From assembly GCF_000005505.3 (NCBI RefSeq), contig NC_016131.3, positions 11,119,501-11,183,500 on the forward strand: 64,000 bases of DNA, written 5' to 3'. The position numbers and the translations under genes were made by a program. The notes below the pieces were generated by a model that was not told where the DNA came from, made no database searches, and saw nothing but the letters and a program-made list of their open reading frames with translations. Shown piece by piece: positions 46,448-57,887 of this stretch (its first letter is position 1; every line of letters begins with the position of its first letter). The stretch comes from Brachypodium distachyon (taxonomy: Eukaryota; Streptophyta; Magnoliopsida; Poales; Poaceae).

Positions 46448-49438
46448 ATGCAGCAGGTAGACAAGGAGTAATCCAGTCCCAACCAGATGTGCCCCATGGC
46501 CATGGGATGATGTTTGGTCGTTGTTGTATATGTTTCTTTTGTGCGCAAGTGCTTCTGATCTGATAGGGTTCTTGCGGTGTTGGGGGTTTGATCCTGCAGG
46601 GCGACGGTACGGAGGCTCAGGTGACATGGGATGACCAACAAAACATCAACCGGTTCGGCCGCCTCAACAACCGCCTCCACGAGCTCGCCGACGAGATTAG
46701 GCTCGCCAAGGTTTCTTTTTCTTTTGCGTCACCTTCTATTTCTCGGACCATGATGGTTTTGTTGTTATGCATTGCTTGATTTGTTTCCGGCGAGATAAAG
46801 AAAACGAGGCGCAGCAGATTAGGGGCCAGGGCTATGATTTTAGGGGGTTTTCTAGGTTTTGGGGTTATCTGGATCCTTGGGAGTTCGGAACATAGACATA
46901 GGATCCCATGGACCTGTGGGTCACTGGAATTTGCGAAGGTAATCTTTTGCGATTTATATCTTTTCAGGAGGCTGTTTGTAGTTGAAACTTCGGTTCCTGT
47001 TTGGTAATGCTGTCATGTGCCAAGGAACTGAACTCGTATCTGGATTTGTTTGCGTCTCTGTATCTGAATTGTTCCTCACATATATCAGTTCTAAGCATCT
47101 ACGGAGTACTTCATTACAGTATGCCAATATGGGGTTGCAGTATGGCTTAGTAATTTGATAGGCTTTCATGGCAACGTTTTGTGTTCAAGTGATGGACATT
47201 GGCAAGGCTAGATGTCAGTGCATGTTTCTAGGCTGTCAGTTGTAACTCGTGAATACTAATTTTGAAAACTGAGGATGATACTGAGGTCTTGTTCGCGACT
47301 ATTGTCGATTTTATGAAGTGTTTACAAGCTAAACCTTCTTAGAAAGTGGGGCGATTTTGTTGTATTATAAACAAAGTGCTACCCATATCTTGTTTTTACC
47401 TCTTAATGACCTTTTTCAATACACTTAGTTTAGCTTCCTTTTATTTGTTATAACTGCAGTCCCACTTTATTCAAACAATTAAACATTGTGGATTTAAGGC
47501 TGAACTAGATTACCTCGTGATCAATAGTTGGTGCAATAATAGAGTTTCATATTGAGGGTACAGGGTTTTTTAGCAGTTGGGATTACAGTTGTTGAAGTTT
47601 GTGGAAATATGAGATTGGAAGCCTAATTGGTATTCCACGATATTCGTTGTTGTATTGATCTGACCCTCATATGGGGTATATATAGAGGTACAAAGGGGGA
47701 GATAGACTTGGAGTACAAGACAAGTAATCTTGTTTAAACTAATTCTATCTTATCTCTAATCCCAAACATATTATATCTCTTAACATCCTCCCTCAGTCAT
47801 AGCGGGAGCGAAGCGGACGATTGCGACTGGATTTTTAAGTCTTGCGCTTCCATCGTCTTCTCCGCTTCGCCATCATCAACTGCGTCTCTGATGGACCGGT
47901 CCGTCACCTAGGGCGGTGCCTGCCGTCCCCTTCTGGTGCCGTCCCTTGTCTCTCCTCTATTCCCTCCCGCAGTCATAGCGGGAGTGTCGTGGACGCTAGT
48001 GACGTCGTGGACGCTTTGATTGGAGTTGTTGCCGATGAGTCGCTGTAGACGTAGCCCTAGTAGACGATCTTGAGACAGCCTAGTTTGTTTGGAACTATTT
48101 TAGCAACAACGGGAGGGGAGGCCCCTACCTAATTTCATTAAAACAACCCCAAGGTGGGGAAACGGTCTATGGTTACAAAAGCATGCAGAAGATTACAGAG
48201 AATGCAGAGACAGGAAAAGAAAGAAAGAAAAAAGAACTAATCAGACCATGAGTCGATCCACAACCTTCCTGACTGCTTTTCTTGATTTTTGGCTCCGTTG
48301 ATCCAAAGCTTCAGAGTATCAGCACATTGTTGTACCACTGTAGCAACTGGAATTAGGATATTGTCAAAAACTTCGCGTCCTGGAAAGCCATATGTTCCAA
48401 TAAGCCGTGGTAATGACCAGACCCCAAAGACAATTGATTTGTTTGATCTATCCCATTCCTGCAATTAGTGAACACGTCCTTGGGGCAGCAAGCTCCTGAT
48501 ATGTCAATACCAAGAGCCATCATAATGTTCCGTGTGCGCGAACATTCAACGGCAAAGTGCATGACCGTCTCGCTGGCACTACATCCAAATGGACAATTGT
48601 CATTATCAACAACTTTTTGTTTCAGCAGGATGGCTCTTACCTTAATTCTTTGCTTCACCAGAAGCCTAGCAAAGATTTTTCCATTTTTAGGGGCAGAGCT
48701 AGACCAAATAGTAGTATAACCCATGTTTGGAACTTTGTTACTAGGTAGAGTCGATCAACCATGCTTCTGATGTTTGGTTGCATATTCCTTGTGTGTGTGG
48801 TTTTGGTGAGCGGTCACATGAAGTATTTTGCCTGTATAAATGAGCAATGAGACCGTGTCCTATTCGGGAAAACAGAACCATGTGACTGCAACGTTAACAG
48901 TTTAGAAAAGTTCCACTGGCTGTGAGGTGAGAATGATATGTGGGTACATATCCGTAAGTTGTTCTGACATCCTGTAGCCTTATTTTTTCTTTCTGAACTG
49001 CGAACTTTGCAGTGCCATGGTTCTAATTTTCTGATATTGTGTACAGATTTGGCTGTCGATACTTACATAGTGCAATAGGCTCCTTTCTGATAGAGGCTAA
49101 ATTTGAAACTGAAACCAATACATTGCTTACAACACCACAACCATAAATATCATTTGCGTGTTTCCTCTATGTTCCAGGAAGCAAATGAAAACCTTGAAGA
49201 TGCTGGGAATGAGCTCATTTTGTCTGATGAAGATGTGGTGCGTTTCCAGATTGGAGAAGTATTTGCCCACATGCCAATGGATGACGTGGAGACTAGGCTG
49301 GAGCAGATGAAAGAGGAGGCAGCTAAGAAGCTGGAGAGGCTGGAGGAAGAGAAGGAATCCATCCTTGCCCAGATGGCTGAACTGAAGAAGATACTCTACG
49401 GCAAGTTTAAGGATGCCATCAACTTGGAGGAGGATTGA
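46448..49438 (+). CDS. PFD4: Prefoldin subunit 4
   Basis: Prefoldin is a hexameric cytosolic chaperone that hands unfolded actin and tubulin to the CCT chaperonin; subunit 4 is a beta-type subunit. Exons 46448-46456 (only ATG CAG CAG), 46600-46710 and 49178-49438 give 126 residues, the usual length. Recognisable blocks are [52 protein letters not shown] and the C-terminal KDAINLEED. Two coiled-coil helices flank the beta-hairpin region. The 9-nt first exon is easy to miss in automated prediction. Intron 2 (2.47 kb) has absorbed an LTR-like sequence and a LINE fragment without harming the frame. Confidence 0.95.
47591..47785 (+). repeat. Possible LTR fragment in prefoldin intron 2
   Basis: The sequence starts TGTTGAAGTT and ends CTCTTAACA, with a TATATATA box at about 47678-47685, which is LTR-like. 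Downstream, GTCATAGCGGGAG occurs twice (about 47798 and 47970) in related contexts. No primer-binding site or second LTR was recognised. Confidence 0.4.
48090..48740 (-). mobile_element. LINE 3' fragment in prefoldin intron 2
   Basis: On the minus strand, frames at 48353-48724 read a zf-RVT domain ([35 protein letters not shown]). A typical LINE tail region follows down to about 48100. The element is severely 5'-truncated and antisense to the host gene. Confidence 0.75.
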
Positions 49439-50034
49439 AGGTAGAGTACCCGAGGGTCTGTCTTGTAGTGTTGAATCATCTGATGCCCATTCTACTTCAG
49501 GTGCTTTGATCTTCCTGCTAAGTTGTTTCTCAGGGTGCTGGCTTTTGTAACTATGAGCGTTCAAGTTCTAGAGGATCGTTCCCCAAATCCTCCATTATGC
49601 ATTGGCATGGTTGATGGTTGGACCGAATTAGGTTAGCTTTGCTTGTGCAGCAGAAACCGCCAGGAATTTACACAATGGATTACTTCAGAAACCAGTGAGG
49701 ACAACCTGTATTACATTTGAAGTTACTGAATGGTTCGAACCTGCTTGATTGTATGAGTTGAAGTGATTAGGCTAGACATGAATTTTCTTCCATCTGGTTT
49801 CATCATGGATTTGGTACAATAGTATTGTTGACATCATTTGCTATTCTGATGGATCAAGTTAACTTATATGTTAACTTCACTAGCTAGCTTTCGCTACTTG
49901 AGAGAAGTCGCTTCCCTCACCTGGTCCTAGATGTTGTAAAATAAATTGATCACAAAACAATCCAGTTTGCACTTGGATATGTTTTTTTAGTTTAGACCAC
50001 GTATTAACTCCATCAGGTGGACATAAAAGAAGGA
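49439..50034. other. 3' UTR and flank of prefoldin gene
   Basis: No further feature was seen up to the retrotransposon target site. Confidence 0.5.
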
Positions 50035-50039
50035 CAAAC
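50035..50039 (+). repeat. Target site duplication, left copy (CAAAC)
   Basis: CAAAC directly precedes the left LTR, and an identical copy follows the right LTR at 62250-62254. A perfect 5-bp duplication shows that both ends belong to one insertion. Confidence 0.9.
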
Positions 50040-50871
50040 TGTCGCACCCGGGCACCACCGTTGATTAACGCGTGGGTCGCCTCACTTGTTCCCGGCGAGG
50101 GCAGCATCGCCCGAGCTGCCCGGGAAGTCATCGGTTCGGCAGGACTAGCTGGGCTGCGGGGGTCACCCTGTAAGGCAACAAGAGAATCTCTGTCAGGGCG
50201 CCCCCGGGAAGGTCACTTGTCGGGAGAGAGCTCCCTGGCGCAGGCACTTACCATAGGGTCGAGCATTGACGCCACGTGGCCGCCCGGCAGGCTCTCCGCA
50301 AGCAGGGTTGGTCAGAGCGTGGAGTATAGCACAAGCAAGCATTAAATGCTCCGACAGAAGGATGGTTCCCTGTCAAGTCAGCCCACAGTGAGTGGCTCTC
50401 AGTGAATCCAAGGCACGTATCGCCCCAGGTACAGTGTTTTGTGCCATGCATGCACGCCAGCGCAGCGAGGGGAAGCTGCCTAGGATCTTTGCTCGACACT
50501 TGTCCCTCATGCACCGAGGCAAATGTGGTATCCGCTTGAGCATAAAAGGAGGACCAACGCCAACGGTCAAGAGGTTGGGTTCTTTCTAGTTTTAGCTCAG
50601 AAATAGCAAGTAGCCACTTAGCAGAAAAGGAGAGAGCGTCCGGGGACTCCCTCGGCAATCTGTAAAGCACTTGTTCATTGGCTAATACAAACTCAAAAGC
50701 AGGACGTAGAGTTTTACACCTCAAGGTGTCCCGAACCTGGGTAAACGGACTTGTGCCTCTTTGCGCTTGACATTGGCCTCGCAGGCGATCGCCGGAGCGA
50801 TTCCCAACGCCCACTGCCGAACCTAAAAGGGGTGCCTAGCATCCCCGGTGTCTAAGCCCCGGGTTACGACA
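50040..50871 (+). repeat. Left LTR
   Basis: It begins TGTCGCACCC and ends GGTTACGACA, with a TATA-like CATAAAAGG at 50541-50549. Compared with the right LTR it has an extra 19-bp segment after its first seven bases. It lacks a 12-bp duplication and a 17-bp segment found in the right copy. Confidence 0.93.
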
Positions 50872-50873
50872 TC

Positions 50874-50891
50874 TGGCGCGCCAGGTAGGGG
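50874..50891 (+). promoter_or_regulatory. Primer-binding site
   Basis: TGGCGCGCCAGGTAGGGG starts two bases after the left LTR. It has the TGG start and GC-rich form of plant gypsy primer-binding sites. The priming tRNA was not assigned. Confidence 0.75.
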
Positions 50892-50977
50892 GAGTGTGGA
50901 GAGCTCGCCGGAGACCGCCGGTGCCATCGTCTACAGCTACGTCAGCTTCGTCTTCTCCGACGACAGAACCCGTCGCT

Positions 50978-53227
50978 ATGCCTCCCAAGCGGGCTGGCGA
51001 CTCCCGGATCGACCCGCGTGGTGCCCCAGTGGCGCACACGCGATCACATGACGTGCAACCCACGTCGCAGGGTCAGGAGAACCCTGAGCCCTCCCGGGTG
51101 CAGCAGCAGTTGCAGCTGCCACCTCCGCCTCCTCGGCCGTAGGCAGACAACCGACTGAGGGGGCCAGCGACTCCCAGCGCCGGAGCCAGTCGCGCGAGCG
51201 GCCATGACGCCGCCCGCGCCGGCCAGCGAGTCCACCCGCGGGCCCGCTGCGCCAAGAGCACAGCGCGTCGCGTGCGACGCCGACGGAATCCCGCCCCACT
51301 TACTCGAGGGCGCCGGGGGACAGGGCGGAGGGCAGCCGGTCAGAGAATCGGCAGCCTCCCGCCCAAACCCCGGCAGAGGCCATCATAGCTGCGCGTGTCA
51401 TGGTACGCTGCGAGCCACCGCAAGGCACGCCGGCGCATGAGGCATGGAGTGCGGAGCTGGACGCGCTCCTTGCGCTCACCGCCCAGCAGCCGCAAGGTGA
51501 AGGTGCCCCGGCTGGTTCAGGCCGAGGGCAGAACCCGGGAGGCAGAGACGCGCCCCGCACCTCGGGGCAGGGAGAAAACCCTCCCCCGCAGGGAGGGCAA
51601 GGAGGCGAGGATCATGAGGGGTCCTCGGATTCGTCACCGACCGTTACGCGGGGTGATGCGCGGGCCGTCCTGAACGCCCATCAGCAAGAAGACCTCCGCC
51701 AGCGCTTGGAGTGCCGGCGCCGGCGTGAGGCAGAACGCCAACGCCTAGAGGAGCAGGAGGATGCTCCCATGGGCGCCGAGGACGGCTGAACCGCGTTCAC
51801 CCGCGAGCTGCGCCGGGTGACATGGCCCCGCAAGTTTCGAGCACCGGCGCTTGGCGCCCGAACTTGCAGCCAAGGCTGCCGCGAGTCCCGCTGGGGACTC
51901 GCAGAAGAAGTGCTCCCAGAAGCGCAGCGGGAAGCAAGTGCTTGCCGCGGAACCAGGGGCTGCCTCGAGGCTTGCGAAGAAGGCCTCACCCGCTGGCAGG
52001 TCTGGTGGCAAGCCGGGCAACGCGCCCCGCTGCCCCATCCATGCCAACGCCACCCATGACGCGCAGGATTGTCGCATCCTGCAGGGCAACAAGCAGATGC
52101 GCGAACAGCGCCATGAGGAGCGCCGAGCAGCCGGCGCCTGCTTCAACTGGGGGGACATTGGGCATCTCTCCCGCGACTGCCCGAATGACCCTAGAGCGGG
52201 AGCGAAGCCTGCCGGCGGGGATGCCGGCAGAGAAGAAGCCCAACGGGGTCGAGCCCAAGCCCGCGTCGGCAGGGAGCGGCCTCCCCGGGGACGAGACAAG
52301 GTGCGCGCTGAGGAGCAGCGCGGGTCCGACTACAGTGAGGGCGATGAGCCAGGCTTCCAGGAGCCCCGCAGCGTTGCCTGCATCCATGGGGGGGCTTACG
52401 CTCTCTCATCCCATAGCACGGTGAAGCGCCTCACCCGGGAGGTGCGTGCGCTGTTTCCGGACATGGAGCCGCAGCAGCCGCTGAAGTGGTCGCACGTGCC
52501 GATCACTTTCAGCCCTGATGATCACCCAGCCCGGCAGCTGGGGTCAAGGGTTTTGCCCTTCGTGGTCTCACCGATCATCAACAACATGACGGTGGCCAAG
52601 GTGCTAGTGGACAACGGAGCGGGGTTAAACCTCCTGTCCGCCAGGTTGGTGGAGAAGTTTCAACTGCCGCTGGAGCAGATAAAGCCCACTGACCCTTTTC
52701 GGGGGGTGAACCCCGGGACCGTGCGCCCCTTGGGGTGCATCACGCTGCCGGTTACCTTCGGGTCCCGGGAGGCGTTCAGAACTGAGCACATCGTGTTTGA
52801 TGTGGCTCACACCCCGTTGCCGTACAACGGGATCCTTGGTCGGCCGGCGCTGATCAAGTTCATGGCGGCAACCCATTGCGCCTACGGCATGATGAAGATG
52901 CCGTCCACTTATGGAGTCCTCTCCATCAAGTGCGATTTCAAGGACACGGCTTGGTGTGTTGGCAAGGTCGTCAGGGCCGCCGCCGTAGCCGATTCCGGTG
53001 ACGAAGGCGTCGCCAGAAGCGAAGGCTCGTTGCCGGGCGACCGCCCCGCAACGAAGAAGGTTCGTGTTACCCCGCAACAGCTTGCCGGGGGAAGCACAAG
53101 CTCGAGCTCGCGCCCCGGCAGGGGCCAAAAGCTCAAGGAGGAGGCCGCCAAGGTGAAGAAGGTGCCCCTCCAGGCCGGCAACAAGGAGCGCACCGTCACC
53201 ATCGGTGCGAACCTCGATGCCAAATAG
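50978..53227 (+). pseudogene. gag-protease region, internally deleted
   Basis: The gag start is MPPKRAGDSR at 50978, with an in-frame TAG at 51140 and then a frameshift. A later frame (51400-51789) ends in TGA at 51787 and resumes with FTRELRRV and WPRKFRAP. After that the large central gag domain expected in this family is missing, and the frame at 51851 goes straight to the basic tail. A degenerate zinc knuckle follows at about 52139-52180 (CFNWGDIGHLSRDC, second Cys replaced). The protease motif is VLVDNGAGLNLLS near 52601-52636. The frame stops with TAG at 53225. Confidence 0.8.
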
Positions 53228-55299
53228 GAAAGCGCCCTCATCACTTTCCTTTGGAAGAACGCCGATGTGTTTGCTTGGGAACCGTCGGATCTTCCCGGAG
53301 TCCCTAGGGAGGTTATCGAGCATCGACTTGCGGTGCGTCCAGACGCCCGTCCCGTCAAGCGGAAGATCCGCCGGCAAGCACAGGAGCGCAAAGACTTCAT
53401 CAAGCAAGAAGTGGAGAAGCTGAAGGCTGCGGGGGCTATCAGGGAAGTACTGTACCCCACTTGGTTAGCAAATCCAGTTGTAGTGCCCATGGGGGAGAAT
53501 AAATTACGCATGTGTGTAGACTTTACCGATCTTAATTGTGCATGTCCAAAAGACCCTTTCCCCGTACCTCGCATTGATCAAATAGTAGATTCCACTGCCT
53601 GTTGCGATTTGTTGTGCTTTTTGGATGCTTTTTCCGGCTACCATCAGATCAAGATGGCAGTCGAGGACGAGAACAAAACGGCGTTCATCACTCCGGTTGG
53701 CTACTACTGCTACACGTGCATGCCTTTCGGGTTGAAGAACGCGGGCTCAACATTCCAGCGTGCATTGCGCGAGTGTTTGGGACCCCAGCTAGGTCGAAAC
53801 GTCGAGGCCTACATGGATGATATCGTCATCAAGTCAAAGCGCGGGGACTCGCTTATTGATGACTTGCGGGAGACGTTTGTTAATCTCCGCAGGATTAAGC
53901 TCAAGTTGAACCCTGAGAAATGCATTTTTGGTGTAGACTCGGGGCAGCTTCTGGGCTTCTTGGTTTCACACAGGGGGATTCAGGCCAACCCAAAGAAGAT
54001 AGAAGCTATCGAGAAGATGGAGGCTCCCCGCAGGGTGAAGGACATCCAGCGCCTCAACGGCTGTGTAGCCGCGCTGGGGCGTTTCATTTCAAGGCTGCGC
54101 GAATGCGCTTTGCCTTTCTTCAAGGTAATGAAGAAGAAGAGCCCAATTGATTGGACCCCCGAGGCTGAGGCGGCGTTCCAGGACCTGAAGCGGTACCTGA
54201 AGTCGCCGCCGATCCTCGTCGCCCCCAAGCCGTGCGAGCCGCTGCTGCTTTACCTTGCGGCGACTGACCAAGTGGTCAGCTCGGTGCTTGTTGCCGAGAG
54301 AGAAGAAGATCTCCCGGGGCTGAGCTTACGGGGCCGGGGGCTGAGTCATCCCCGGCAACCGCCTCGGGCCTGGGAACCGCCCTCGAGCCGGCGGCGTCGA
54401 CATCACGCAAGCAGCTCGTGCAGCACCCTGTGTACTTCGTCAGCACGGTGCTGCGCGACGCCCGCGTGCGGTACCCGCAAGTACAGAAGCTCTTGCTAGG
54501 GATTCTGCTTGCATCACGCAAGCTACGCCATTACTTCCAGGCGCACCGCATCACGGTGGTGTCCGGGTTCTGCCTCGAGCGGGCCCTCACCAACCGTGAA
54601 GCCACCGGGAGGGTGGCCGAGTGGAGGATGGAGTTGTCCGAGTTTGATCTGCACTTTACGAATACCAAGATTATCAAGAGTGGTGCTCTGGCAGATTTCG
54701 TTGCAGAGTGGACCTCGACGGGCATAGAAGAAGAGGAGCCGGAGACCAGCCTACCCGACAAGCTGCTAGAAGGCCACTGGATCATGTACTTCGACGGCGC
54801 GTTCAGCCTACAGGGGGCTGGCGCCGGAGTCGTCATCGAGTCACCCACGGGCGACCAGTTGAAATTCGCCATCCAACTCGACTTCCCCAACTCCACCAAC
54901 AACACGGCTGAGTACGAGGGGTTGCTCGTCGAGTTGCGGGCGGCGATCGTCCTCGAGATCAAGCGCCTGGTTGTTCGCGGGGATTCCCAACTTGTGATCA
55001 ACCAGGTTAACAAGGACTATGATTGCCCGCAGATGGCAGTGTACGTGGATGAAGTCCGCAAGCTAGAACGCAAGTTCAAATGTTTGCGATTCGAGCACAT
55101 CAAGCGCAAGGACAACTTCGTGGCTGATGAACTATCCAAGTGGGCAGCAGAGCGCCGGAAAGTCCCGGCAGGAGTGTTCTGGCATAGGCAGACTGCGCCT
55201 TCAGTCACTCCCAAGCCGGCTGCCGGGGAAGCCCCCTGGCAACCGAAGGAAACCCCGCAACGGCGGGGGTCCATGCCGCCGATGTGGCGGCATGCATGA
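53228..55299 (+). pseudogene. Reverse transcriptase and two RNase H domains
   Basis: RT continues in the same frame as the protease after the TAG. It contains VKRKIRRQAQERK, CVDFTDLNCACPKDPFP, LDAFSGYHQI, FGLKNAGSTFQRA and the catalytic YMDD at 53810-53821. A frameshift lies between about 54305 and 54417. The following frame carries the gypsy RNase H remainder ([16 protein letters not shown]) and then a second, archaeal-type RNase H starting [18 protein letters not shown] (about 54783), with [10 protein letters not shown] and [14 protein letters not shown]. The frame ends at 55299. Confidence 0.85.
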
Positions 55300-56508
55300 G
55301 CAGGGAAACCCGTCCTTGGGCGGTGGACATCGCCTGCTACCTCAAGGGGGAGGTCCTTCCTGAAGACGACGTTGCCGCGGAGCGCGTAGCCCGGCAAGCC
55401 AAGATGTACGCTTTGGTAGACGAAGATCTCTACCGGAGGCGTGCAAATGGAGTAAAGCTCCTCTGCGTGCCCCAAGACGAAGGGCGCGCACTTCTGAAAG
55501 ACATACACCGAGGCACATGCTCGCACCATGTGGCCTCCCTGGCTCTAGCCGGCAAGGCTTTTCGGTACGGCTTCTACTGGCCTACAGTGCTAGCCGATGT
55601 CAAGCAACTAGTCAAGACGTGCGAGGCGTGCCAGTTCCATGCAAAGAAGAGTAATCAGCCGACACAAGCCCTGCAAGTCATTCCATCCTCCTAGCCGTTC
55701 GCGGTCTGGGGCTGGACATCGTCGGCAAATTGTCAAGAGCGGTTGGCGGCTACGAGTATTTACTCGTGGCCATCGAGAAGTTCTCCAAGTGGGTAGAAGT
55801 GGAACCAGTGCGGAAGGTGACCGCTCAGGTGGCCATCAAATTCTTCAAGAGCATTGTGTGCCAGTTTGGTGTGCCACGTTCCAAGCCTACTGCGAGGGCA
55901 TGGGCACCAAGATCCACTTCGCCTCTGTTGCTCACCCGAGGAGCAACGGACAGGCGGAGCGAGCCAACGCAGAGGTGCTGCGGGGGCTCAAGACGAGAAA
56001 CTTTGACAAGCTCAAAGGCCAAGGAAAGCACTGGGTCGAAGAACTCTAGCCCGTGCTGTGGTCGATCAGGACCACACCTAGCCGGGCAACGGGTGAAACT
56101 CCTTTCGTCCTTGTCTACGGGGCAAAAGCAGTGCTTCCCCTCGAGTTCAAGCATGGATCCCCTCGAGTACGCGCGTATGGCAAGCATAGCCAACACGAGC
56201 AGAGGGTTGACGATCTTAACTTCATTGAACAACTTCGATGCCGGGCTGCTGTACGAGCTGCACACTATCAGTAGGGGCTCCGCCGTTATCATGACAGACG
56301 GGTCCGTACCCGGGAGCTCGAGGTCGGAGACCTTGTCCTGCGCCGGATACAAGGAACGAAGGCCGGGAACAAGTTGGCTCCGAAATGGGAGGGGCCCTTC
56401 CGGGTAGTGCAAGTGACCAGGCCGGGGGTTGTCCTGCTGGAAACCGAAGAATGCTTGCCGGTGCAAAACAGCTGGAATCTTGAGCACTTGCGCAAATTCT
56501 ACCCGTGA
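55284..56508 (+). pseudogene. Integrase with catalytic-region deletion
   Basis: The zinc-binding domain (HRGTCSHHVAS to CEACQFHAKK, 55507-55650) is intact up to a TAG at 55692. The core begins GLDIVGKL (first catalytic Asp) in a shifted frame. At about 55875-55880 the text jumps from QFGVP to FQAYCEGMG, so the conserved segment with the second catalytic Asp is gone. The last part (HPRSNGQAERAN, TPFVLVYGAKAVLPLE) has TAG codons at 56047 and 56272 and ends at TGA 56506-56508 after LEHLRKFYP. Confidence 0.85.
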
Positions 56509-57887
56509 AGCGGCGGAGCCTGACCCACGGGTGATGCTGCTGCAGCATGCCTCTCGAACTAGTGTAGCCGGGCAACCCCCGATTGTAATCCGCTAGTTTC
56601 TATGAATAAAGATAAGTGTTTTCCTCTGAATTTCAAGTTGATTCGTTTATTGCGTGTTTTTTCTTCTGTATCCTGCTCTAGGTGCACAGAAGTCTCTTTC
56701 CATCCTTGACTGTGAGCAGGGGGCTGCCGGAGCCTCGAAAACAAAAATCCCGTTGCCGGATCACTCCGGCACGGGGTCGTGCCGTTGCCAGTTCCCCGCA
56801 ACGCGCACCACGCAGCAGCAGCGTCTTGGGAGTAGGAGAGTGCTCACACCCAAGTTCGGTATCGACCCTTCTGTGCCTGGGGGCTGGGAGGCAGGAGGGC
56901 TATCTGTGCCGTACCTTTTTTCATGCATTTCGAATTTTTTTGCAGCATCTCGGGCTTGGTAAGGATCTGATGTGCAGGATAAGGTTAGGGGTCAGACACA
57001 CTGTGATACTCGTGGAGTACTCACGGGCCGTGTAGTCTAGCGGGCAGCCACTGGTGCATGGCGACCGCATCAAGGTTCTAACCGCGGTGGCAGAATTCTT
57101 CGTCGTGCCTACAAAAGGGCATGGCGGCCACGGAGCAACTCAGGGCAAAGCTAAGGAGATGGCTACAAAGGCGAGGGAGGCCACAGAGACACGGTGGTGG
57201 TGCATGTCATCCGTGCTCAGTGCCGATGGGTGCACTGCCACCGTGCCCTTGCCGCATCCCTCCAGCAGGCGGTTCCAAGGCGAGGGTTGCCGCAGAGACG
57301 CTGTGGTGGTGCATGCCATCAGTGCTCAGCGCCGATGGGTGCACTTCCACAGCGTCCTTGCCGCGCCCCTCCAGCAGGCGTTCCAAGTGCAGAACTGATA
57401 CGTTCAACATGAGAACAGACAACTAAGTGCATTATCCTAGGTGCCTAGCTTTCTAATACTCAACGCTGGCTCATTGGTGTGGGTCGGGTCTGGTGTGTGG
57501 TTGGAGTGTTAAAAGGACGTTTGCGGGGGGAGTGCGTTTCTCATGTGGCTTGCGGGTCCGTCCCGTAGGCGCGTGCTTGGGAGTAGCTAACCTGCAAGCG
57601 GAGTGGCTCGCCGCTGCTACTTGGCCCCAGGTTGGCACCGCGGGTCCGTCCCAGGTCCTTGGTCTGGTTAAGTGTGTAGAGTGCGAGTCCTCGACAACAC
57701 AAAGTGCGACACACGAGGGTTGGAGGATCCACCCCGCGAGTCAATTCCAGGAGCAAGTACCGAGTAGAACCAGAAAGCAAAATTTCTAGTAGTAGCAAAT
57801 GATTACATGGACTAATAGAACCATAATTGTTCAACGGCGCCAAGCGTCACTTGCAGGAAGCAAAATGAAAACAAAGCTTGCAGGGGA
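56509..57887. other. Non-coding spacer between pol and antisense gene
   Basis: It contains an AATAAA at about 56604 on the plus strand and the 109-bp tandem duplication listed separately. No protein was recognised. Confidence 0.5.
57169..57387. repeat. 109-bp tandem duplication inside the retrotransposon
   Basis: Two adjacent units start at 57169 and 57278. They share CAGAGAC, GGTGGTGCATG, GTGCTCAG, GCCGATGGGTGCACT and CTCCAGCAGGC, with roughly 12-15 differences. Confidence 0.8.
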
